Assembly (NCBI GenBank): GCA_949318235.1
Contig: OX439137.1
Location: 24,520,922 to 24,584,921 of the forward strand
Direction of reading: 5' to 3'
DNA length: 64,000 nt
From: Ecdyonurus torrentis
Taxonomy: Eukaryota > Arthropoda > Insecta > Ephemeroptera > Heptageniidae
Made by a program: the position numbers and the translations under genes
In this document: positions 52,701 to 63,571 of the stretch, one piece after another
Layout: the number at the start of each line of letters is the position of its first letter
How positions within the stretch are numbered: the stretch's first letter is position 1
The notes under the pieces: model-generated
The model's database searches: none
What the model saw: only the letters and a program-made list of their open reading frames with translations
What the model was told of the DNA's origin: nothing

Positions 52701-55179
52701 TTATTATTAGAATGCACATAAAAATCACATCAATAAGCTAATAGGGTCTGTGCGCATGACGTCATTCTGAATGCTTTTCGATGCTCGTCTTGAGTAATGA
52801 ATAACATTTTTCAGCATAGGAAAAACGTAGTTTTTGGTCATTTTCTTTGGAAAATTAGCTATTTTATTTTTATTTCTTGCGAAATTGAAAAACTAATTCA
52901 ACCTGTTTACAACATCAATGCTCTCCAAAAAAAATTCTGAATTATTTTTAAACTGGCAAAATGAGTCATTTTCCCATACTGACCTATGTTATTTAGCACT
53001 CACTTATGGCGTTAACTTTAACATGAATGCACCCACCCTATATTATTAATCGAACTTGCATGTTATATAGATCCATATGAGACTGATATAATATGTGATG
53101 ATGTTACAGACGTACGCCAGCATGGGAGATGGTAGCATGCTCGGCAACTGGTCTTGGAATATGGCTCACTGTCACCTTCTCTATCAGATATTCTCTCAAA
53201 CTGCTCTTCATGTACCAAGGTAAGATTTGCTTCTTATAATAAAATCATCTATGAACATTTATTACACGTAAAATCCATTTCAGGCCCAAATATACGTATG
53301 TTTTAATAGTGACATTTTCTTTACTTTTTCTTTTTATAATACTGCAATGAAAAAAAAAAAAAAAAAAAAAAAAAAAGCACTCAAGTTTAAGTTCTCATAG
53401 TCGTACAAGAAGTATATTATCTCTTCATGGTGATTTGCAAGTTTTAAATGACTATGATGGTAGTCATGGTGTAAGAAAAAAAATCTCAAATTATGCTGTG
53501 CAATGTTATACTTTTTTTTTTATTATTATTATTTTTTAACATCATAGCACAGAGTAATGGATGCAGTTGAATTTATTTTTTCAATGATAATTTTTCTGTT
53601 GAGTCAACATAATTAAAAGGAATATCTGCACATTTTAATTTTCAATTCTTATAAAATTTTACGCTAATGAAAATGAATGCTAATAATTTAAATTTATTGC
53701 TAATGAAATTAGGTTAAAAATATTTGTTGAATGAGATTGATATTAAGCTTTATATACCTAAAAATATAAAACTCTTGTAATTTAAAAATTTGCATAGTTG
53801 CACACCATGCTTTTTACGTGTTTGGTACAAAGTACCAATGGTAGAATTTTTTTTTTTAATGAGCTGATTGCTATTGCCGCAGACTAGAAAATTGATTTTC
53901 TCATATGATTTTTCCCCCTCTTTTTGCTACACATAAAATATTTTACTTGTAGTTTAATTTAATTTGATGTAAAGTTTTTGTCTTACTGTATTTTATAGTT
54001 GTTGTTTTATTTTGTGTACTATTTTGAGGGTTATTTGTGTGCCAGACGTGTAGTAAAGCCTCAACCTTGTTGTTTCAAACATTTTTTTTTCTATTATAAA
54101 GACAATAAATATATTAGGAAAAAAATCGACTTTGCGATATAGGTTGATAATTAAAAGATAGATAGAAACACATAAAAAAGAGAGGTAAAAGATTTTTGGG
54201 GAATGGAAGATAATGAGCTTTGTTAGTCAGGGACCCCGCAAAAGAGAGAGAAAAAAATATATTTTTCTCTCTCTTTTGCCGGGTCCCTGACTAACAAAGC
54301 TCATTATCTCCCATTCCCCAAAAATCTTTTACCTCTCTTTTTTTATGTGTTTCTATCTATCTTTTAATTATCAACCTATATCGCAAAGTCGATTTTTTTC
54401 CTAATATATTTATATCTATCGCAATGTCGATTATTTTTTCCTTTTCCTCTCTTATGTGTTGTCCATCTTTACCCTCTATTTTATCCCGCTATCTTTCTAT
54501 TTTTCTACTCCCTGGCTTACATAAAGTTTGTTTTTTGGTATATTCGTTGCATTTTGAATACTTGGCGCGCCTCGGAGTGGCAACCAATCCGCGGTGGAAG
54601 CTAAGCGTCCACCGAGACTGCGGGTATATAAGGCCGCGCAGTCTATGCTACTCCAGCAGTCGATCTCTGACCAGGGCTACTCTCTGGTAGATCACTGCTT
54701 CTCTCTCCTCACCATGCTGATGAGGCCCAGCAGGCCGAAACAGCGTTGTCCATGGTTAGAGAGAGTCGCGCCGAGTATTTTGGTGTGACGTTTTTGCTAA
54801 TTAATTTGCTTTTGTAAGCCAAAAAAACCCTCTAATTAATTAACTAATCTCTATTTGCTTTTACGAGCTGCTATATATAGTTCATACCCGTGCATACGAT
54901 GCACTATGTGTCATAAAGACAATAATGTATTTAATTTAATTAATGACCTCTCCTCATAAAAAATGTCTAAATTCTAATATAAAATTCATTATGTGTTAAC
55001 AGGCTGGATGTACGAAGAACGTGGAAAGGGTAGCAAAGTGTCTAAAGCAACAATAGCATGGTTAGCTTGTGTCAAGCTACTTACTATGGGACGTAAACCC
55101 ATGTTATATAGTTACCAAGGATCACTGCCCAAGATGCCAGTACCTACTGTGCATGAAACCATGTCTAGAGTACGTATAC

Positions 55180-55219
<40 letters not shown>

Positions 55220-58200
55220 GACGTTTAAGTCAGTTGAGTTGAGGTGTATTCACATAGTAGCATTGTTTTCAGTTTTGTCATTACCTATTCAACTCCATGT
55301 TATTTAAAAATTGTACAAGAATAATCAATGCCACATGAAAAACATCTAGCTTTAACGTGGGTTTAAAAAAAAGGTTTCTTAGTTTAGCCAATCTTCATTT
55401 TATCTTAAAGGCATAGACAACATGAAAACATAAGCATTTTTATCACAAAACACTTGATGGGACTTACATAAATAACGTTAGTTGGTCTCAAAACCCAACT
55501 GTAGCGCCGTAGCAGTGATCAGAAAATTTCGATTTATGCATCCCACACAACATTTTCATACTAGTTTTTGCCTGTTTATGACGTTATTAACAGGAATATT
55601 CACGCAAATTGCATACTTTACATTTATTTCACGCTCTCTTGTGGGGCCACATTTACATTCTAGTAAAAAATATCATCAGTTTTGTAGATCCCATTTTGTG
55701 TTTAGAACATGTTGTTTCATGTTTTCTATGCCTTTAAGTATTAATAAAAAAATGTGTACCACATAACAAAAACCAAAGGTTTAATATATTGTGAAATTCA
55801 AGTCTTTTCACTGCAAATTGTAAAGGTTATTTTAATCCACCTTAATGCAGTAAAAATGCAATCAACTTCAAAAGCAATGTAAAAAAATGCACCTTAAAAT
55901 AACTATTTTATTTATCTGTGATGTTATGTCTGTTTCTGTTGTTATTTATATGCCAATTGTAATTTTGTTACCAGGCTATTTCATTTATTGCATTATTTAA
56001 CTCTTTAAGTTTAACTACAATCAAAAGATGGTAGAATGTTATGGCTTATTCACTTGAAGCAATATTTTTATTGTGTGATACAGTATATTTGATTGCATGA
56101 AAATTGCTTACAAATATTTTTATTACACAATGAAAATATTGCCCCATGTGAATTGGACTTAAGCCGATTTGCTGCAAACAATTCTTAAAACAGACAGATG
56201 TATATTTTTACACTGCTTTTATAAAGAAAATGAATTTTTAATACATGGCATAGTAAGAATCTTCATAGTAATTTTATGTCATATGTTACAGTATCTGCGC
56301 TCTGTACGACCTCTGCTGGAAGATAAGCAATATGCACGTATGGAAAGTCTTGCTGAGGAGTTTGAGAAAGGAATTGGCAAGAAATTGCAGCGTTACCTTT
56401 GGCTCAAGTCATGGTGAGTGTAAATATGATTTTCAGTTTTTCAAAATAACCCACAGTTTGATTAAAAAAAAAAAAAAAAAAAAAAAAATCGAGTATAGAA
56501 GCAATTGTAGTGACCACTTATGTTTACTCAAAATGCTGGATAAGGAAGTGCCAGAAGAGGGAACCAAGTGGCGGTAAAAGTGGGAGAAAACTTCGTGCCA
56601 ACAGCAAGCTAGGCCCTGACTAGGCCTTAGCCACCTCCCACTTTAAGATCACATGGTTTCCTTTTCCTGTTGTTAGCGTAAACATATGCGGTCAGTGTTA
56701 TCCTAATGTGTTTGTTAAGAAAGCCAAACTGTATATAATAATAATAAGTCTGTGTGAACAAAACAAAAAGCATTAAATTATGTTAAACTGTGTCTAGTAT
56801 CTATCCCTCATTTGAAAATTTGGTGGCCTCGTTAATAAAGTTGGGACAATTTGCTTGCTTCACATGCAATTTGTTATCACACTCCACATCAGTTCGGTAT
56901 AATAACACTGAGAAGACTAAGTTCCCACTAATTTTCTAGTTTTTCTTATTGCCCTAGTGGTATTGCATTCTTGAACTCTGGGAGATCAACAATGCTAGAA
57001 AAAGTACAACAGTGACACAATTTTACATGTTTTAAACCTTGACAGGAAACCCCATAGCAATCATGACACAGTTCTAAAATAACAAAAAATTATTTAGCTC
57101 CTGATCGCATAATAATAAACTTTTAATTTTTTTTTTCTAGGTGGTCCACTAACTATGTATCAGATTGGTGGGAGGAGTACGTTTACTTGAGAGGTCGTTC
57201 TCCACTTATGGTCAACTCAAATTTCTACGGTATTGACGCTATCATGATCCACCCTACCAATATACAAGCAGCACGGGCAGCCATGGCTTCATACGCGTGT
57301 TTACTCTTCCGTAGATGTATCGAGAGACAGGAGCTAGAACCTGTAAGTAACATCTTCTCTTGGCAATAAAATAAATATAGTGATAAGAGTTAATGAGGAA
57401 GACTTAAAAAAGAGGAGAGATAGTTTTATTTCATATTCTAAAAGAGGATATTGTCCTAAATGAATTTATATGCAAATTTCTAATTGTTGAGTTTATTAAG
57501 TATTTTTAATTATGTAATTTTTGAAAATTGAAAATTGATGTCATGAGCATCTACTTATGCATGTGGGCATATATAGGGTGCGTACCGTATTTCGATGAGA
57601 GCGCTGTGCAGTGCTGTGGCAATACGGTATGAATTCTGAGCAATTTGGATACTTTGCGCTAGCAAATACGGTACGCCAGACCTCTGTGAGGCGCCTCACC
57701 TATTTACCTTCAGAAGCGCGCAGAGGTTATCATCATCAGCTGTTGTCCGTTCGGGTCTTTTCGGTAAACGCTGTGAAGCGCTGACAGAGGTGATACGGTA
57801 CGTTTTGTCAGCACTCTCAGCACTCGTAAGTGAATACGGTACGCACCCATAAAAACATTCCTGCCTGTGACGTCATTTCACGACTTTCAAATATTAATTA
57901 AAAATACTTATAATGAACTCAAGTTTTACAAATTCGTATATATTCAGGACAATGTCCTCTTCTAGAATATGCAATAAAATTACCCCCTAAATTTTGTTGG
58001 TCTTCCTCATTCTATTTCAGTGATTAAATGCATTTTAATCAACAGTAATCACTGCATTATAGCTGTGTAACAATAAGCATTTTAATATTATTTTCTTTTT
58101 TATTTAGTATTGTAAGCTTATATTTTGTCATATAATCAAACAATTGACCTTAATTAGCTTACTAAATTAAACTTTATAATAGCTCTAAATCATGTAATTA

Positions 58201-60054
58201 TTGCAATAATGTTGTAACTGGTAAAATAACAACATGCTACTTTTCAGTAGTGTATAGTGTCTGAATTGCAATGGTTTTATGCAATTTTTTAAGTAGCAAG
58301 CTATTCAGCAAGCCATAAATTACTTGCCCTCTTCAATTAATAGGTATTATAACAGTCAACTGGAGTGACTTTGAACACCCAATTATCTCTGTCTTGGGGT
58401 CGCATTTTAGAAATTTGAAGAATGTTGCTATACTTCGAATTTGTTTTTACTGCATCTTAATGACATATCTCACAATTTTGAAATGAGCGTCCAAAGTAGA
58501 GATAATTGGGTGTTCAAATTCACCGCAGTTGACCAATTGAACATGAGCATGTGTTTTATGAGCTGCACATGCTCATATTATATGTGTTCAGTTTTAGTCT
58601 GGGTTATAAATGATTCCCTCTTACCTAAGTAAGTATCCTTGTTATTGTCTTCCTTTTGTCATTTTTTTTTCCAATTTATGTACATTTCTGTACAATCTAT
58701 ATATCGATCTTGTTGCGAAAAAAAGGCCTATCTCGTTTTTTGTCAGTGGAAGCAAAAGGCGTATCTCGTATTTTGTCAGTGGAAGCAAAAGGCCTATCTC
58801 GAGCGCTATCGCCATAACGTTCGGGAACGAGATAGGCCTTTTGCTTCCACTGACAAAATACGAGATACGCCTTTTGCTTCCACTGACAAAAAACGAGATA
58901 GGCCTTTTTATCGCAATAAGATCGATATGGAAGTCAAATTTTCTTTCAATTAATTAATTTTTATAGATTTTTCCTTTGATATATTTTATGTGTGTGTATA
59001 TTTCAATAAAAGACATACACAACACGAAAGTTAAAATTATTATGCATGTATCAAACTGCAAAAAATTGTTTTAGTCCTGCTAATAAAATTAACAAATAAC
59101 AGAAATAAAAATCTCACTTTTGATATTGTTTGTTTGTCATAGATCCTGGTTCAAAACCTGGTACCTCTGTGCTCTTGGCAATATGAACGTGTATTCAACA
59201 CTGTACGTCTACCTGGTATTGAAACTGATCGTATCGCTCACTACAGTGACGCCACACATATTGCTGTCTATCATGCTGGACGTTACTTCAGAGTTCCAAT
59301 CTATCATAACAGGAGGATTCTTAAGCCTTGCGAGCTGCAAATGTAAGTTGTAAATTAATTTAGCTGAAGGAAAAAAAAAAAAAAAAAAAAAAAAAACTAA
59401 AATTTTAACTTTGATTTTTTATTCCCCAATATTTAAAGAACTTGTGTGTGTAGTAAAGTTTATATTTTTAGTTTAAGATGATAGTATATTTATAATTTGT
59501 TTTCAGTACTGTATTTAAATACATACAGTATGTATAATACCACGTTAGTATTATAATGAAATCATAATGACTTTCCTTTATAATAGCGTAATTCTGGTCA
59601 CGTGATTTTTGCTGTAGTCTTCGTGTGATTTCCAGTGTATCAAATGATGCTGCATTTTGTCAAGCAATTTTTTAATCACCCAAATTTAACTTGCACTTTA
59701 TATTACTGTATTATTTATTTAATATGCTTCTGACTATCAATTATGGAAAACATAAATAAATAATAACAATAATTTGTAATTAGTGAGAAATTTACTTAAT
59801 ATAATTTAATCCTCTTATCTTATTTATTTGCAACTTATAAAAAACGTTAACCTGCAAATTAAGTAACATAACGTCACTTGCATACAAAACGTACACACGA
59901 CTGATAAAATATTTTACCTTTCAAAATCAAAAACTCATGCTAAATTTCTTATTATTTTTTATTCTTCATGGTTATTCTTATAAGAAAAACTTGTGCTAAA
60001 TGTAAATGGTAAAATATATTGCCATGATCGTGTGTATGCAAATTTTACTTACTT

Positions 60055-60094
<40 letters not shown>

Positions 60095-63000
60095 CCATGA
60101 AAAATTAAAGTCAGTTGATAAAAATTGTGTTACAGTATTATGTTTATACTAGAAGCCATATTTTAATTAAAATGTTTGATACAGCAATGTCTCATTTCCT
60201 TATATTTGACATTACAGTCAGATGCAGCGTATTCTGGACGACAATAGCGTACCTGCCAAAGGTGAACATCACCTCGCAGCTCTGACTGCCAGTGAGAGAC
60301 GACTCTGGGCAGAGACACGTCACGCCTACTTCTCAAGAGGAATCAATAGAACTTCTCTTGACGTCATTGAGAAGGCAGCCTTTGTTGTTTGTCTTGATGA
60401 TATTGAGTACAACTTCGACATGGTACGTTGATATCAAACTTTGTAAGAAATATGTCAAGGGCTACTTGGCATTTTGGTACTTCTACAAAATTTGCACACA
60501 CACTACTGTATTGAAACATGTGCATTCTTCACGCTCCTCAATATTAGAAGTTAGAACATTTAAGATTTTTGCCACACCTACTACATATTGAAACGTCTTA
60601 ATAGGCCTAGCGTACTCAGGTATACCAATATCAGATGCGGTGAATAATCTAGGTATTTCAATAGTAAGAAATGCAGATATGTAATAGATGTTTCGATAAT
60701 GCGCATGCAAATTTTGCCGAAGTGCCAAGAAGAAGCCTCATAGCCCTCAGTATTGTCTTTTTACTATAACTAATAGCACAAACACAACCAGTAATTAATA
60801 GTAATACCAATAGTGATTAATGCCAATTAATAGTGATTTTGTGCTGTTCCTGCACCACAATTTTTCATTATGCAACTGTGAAGGTGAAAACTTAATTATT
60901 TGGTGTAATGTTTTTTTGTGAGCAGAGCAGTAAGAGCAAAGCATCAATGTGAAAGCTCAAACCAAACTGCACTGCTCCAGCTTAAGCAAGACCATTATTT
61001 AAATTAACCATAGCATTTGGAGAAAACACATGCAGAATTTTAATTGGGAGGGGGGGGGGGGGACCTTTTTTTTTTTTTTGGTGTACACACACCTCTCATA
61101 AAAATAACATTAAAAATGTAGGATGAATTTTTGAATGGTAAACTATATTATTGTGATTGTGTGTTCTGTTACTATAGCCTATAATAAATATTGATATCAG
61201 TTGTAATGTTATGTCAGCCTCATTTTTTAGAATTAAATATTTTACCATTGCCATGTATATATATCTATGAATGTGTTAAATTTTTACGAAGATATCCTAC
61301 TTGGTTTAAAACAGTCCGCAGTGTCCACTCATATGAAACTCGTAATGGGGGGGATAATTATTACATTGAAAATCAACGTTTGTCACTCAGTAAAAAGGGT
61401 CCTGAATACTGTATTCCCCAACTATATAATGCATTACCACTTTGTATTAAGCAATGTGAACCATACTTATTATTTAAGAAATCAGTACAGAAATACCTAT
61501 TAGAAAATATGTTTTATAGTGTGTCTGATTATTTATTGGTTAATAATGTCAAATATAATTAAGCTTAAGTAGGACAAAATTTGCTATATATTATTTGTAT
61601 TTTGTTGTGTGTATGTTGTGTTTTGACTCGACTTGTTCTACTCTGTAAAGACATGGAACGTAATAAAATCTTATATCTTATATCTTATTTTGTTAACAGA
61701 AAGACCCCAGTAAGCTGGACAACTATGGTCGCACCCTGCTTCATGGCAAAGGCTGTGATAGATGGTTTGACAAGTCTTTCACACTCTGCATTGGCACAAA
61801 TGGAAGGGTAAGTTTATAACAAGTTTTGTATATTTTATTACTTTATATTAAATTTAAATTAACTAAAACAGAGAGAGATTTTTCGTGAAAAGTCAGTTTA
61901 CAGCATTATAAAGTTTCATTTGCAATGCCTTTTTTTTTATATAAAAAAAAAATTCTAATAGAATATTTTTTTTCTATTGTTTTAGATTGGATTCAATTCT
62001 GAACACTCTTGGTAAGTGTTACTTTCAAAACAAAACAAAAAATTTAGGCTTACTCATTGTTATTACAAAATTATTTCATTTAAAAGTCTTATTCTAGTTT
62101 AAAATTAATATTAATTAACTGCCTTTTATTATTATTGATTGCAACAATTTACTTATAAAATATTTGTTTTTAATTTCATATAATATTTTGAAATAATATA
62201 GCAATTATATTGTTATGAACTGAATTTAAACTTTTATTTAGTTAAATTAAAAATATAAGATAAAATTAAAATGTAAGAATAGAGAAAACTAGAAAGTGGC
62301 TTATCCTTGCAGAGAGATATCCTATAGTTTGATAAAAATCTGTCTGGTGCAGAACAAGCTGTGCTCGCAAAACTTATCACCAAACTGTAAGCACTAATGG
62401 TAAGGCCTTTGCTGGTTTTCTCTATCCTTTACTTTTGATTTATTGTGTATTTCTATAACTGTGATTTATTTTATTTTACTCATATAGATATGAGTAATAT
62501 ATAATAATATATATATTTATATAGTTCATAAAATTATGAGGTCCATTATGTTAGTCCGCTTCAGAGAGCTTCAGGTGATTTGTTTTTATCATTAATTTAT
62601 CTAGTTAAAATATTTCAAAATAAGTAAATTTTTATAAAGAATTGTTTTAAACTTTAACGACTTTTTAGAAAATAAGTATACATATATTTGCAGACTTTTT
62701 AATCGTGTTAATTTCTAAGATTTGATTCTAAAGGTTTTTTTGTGTGATGTTATTTTTATTTTGGTATACAAAAGGATAGAAATACTAGCAAGGGCCTTAC
62801 CACAGTAGAAGTTCTATGGAGAGGTCTCAAGTGGTACAGAGTTATAATGTTTATATAACTGAGAGCTTTTGTCATATCATGATGACATTATCAATCAAAG
62901 AAAAAAAATTACTACACTACTCTATGATGTGCTCAAGTTATCTTCATTAATGGATTATGTCATTACGATATGACGAAAGCTCTCAGTTATATAAACACTA

Positions 63001-63526
63001 TAACTCTGTACCACGTGAGACTTCAACCTCTCCATAGAACTTCTACTGTAGTGAGACCCTTGCTGGTATTTCTATCCTTTTCTATAATATTCATCCTAAT
63101 CATGATAGTTTTTTTTATTATTATTATTATTATTAAATTGATGTTGTAAACAAATGTGACAATGTCACACTATGAATATCACATGGGACAAGTAAAATGT
63201 TAAAGAAATTCACCTTTAAAAAGGCATTCATAGTTTATTAATTATAAAATTAAATTAAATGAAAAGGATAGAGGAAACCAGTAAGATTGTTACCATAGTG
63301 AAGAGAATCATATAGCTTATTGAAAATCTTTTTAGTACAGAAATAATAAACACGTGCTATCAAATAGCTTTTTGGAACTAAACTCTAAGAGTTTTTGTCT
63401 GTGCCTTTTACAAGTCCTCACTGACTCAGGGATGCATAGACTCAGTTGATTTATTGTAAGGACTCTGTTTCTCTTGTAGTTTAGACCTGAAAGCTATTCA
63501 ATATGTGTTTATTATCTTTTCTAGCA

Positions 63527-63571
<45 letters not shown>

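Larger units (their letters stand above)
54560..54795 (+). mobile_element. GC-rich retroelement island: promoter plus ribozyme
   Basis: Strongly GC-rich against the surrounding intron. In order: CCAAT box (54584-54588), TATA box TATATAAGG (54625-54633), a hairpin around 54660-54693, the hammerhead ribozyme and a short GC-rich tail to about 54790. This order resembles the LTR of a Penelope-like element or an animal retrozyme, both known to carry type I hammerheads. No reverse transcriptase is present, so it is a solo or non-autonomous unit. Exact ends were not found. Confidence 0.6.

Noticed and set aside
58701..58928. CRISPR-like repeat array
   Set aside because: The units are contiguous with no unique spacers, are inverted around a loop, and this is eukaryotic nuclear DNA.
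58610..58957. Coding frames with repeated [15 protein letters not shown] peptide
   Set aside because: Produced by the 33-bp tandem units of a fold-back element inside a CPT1 intron.
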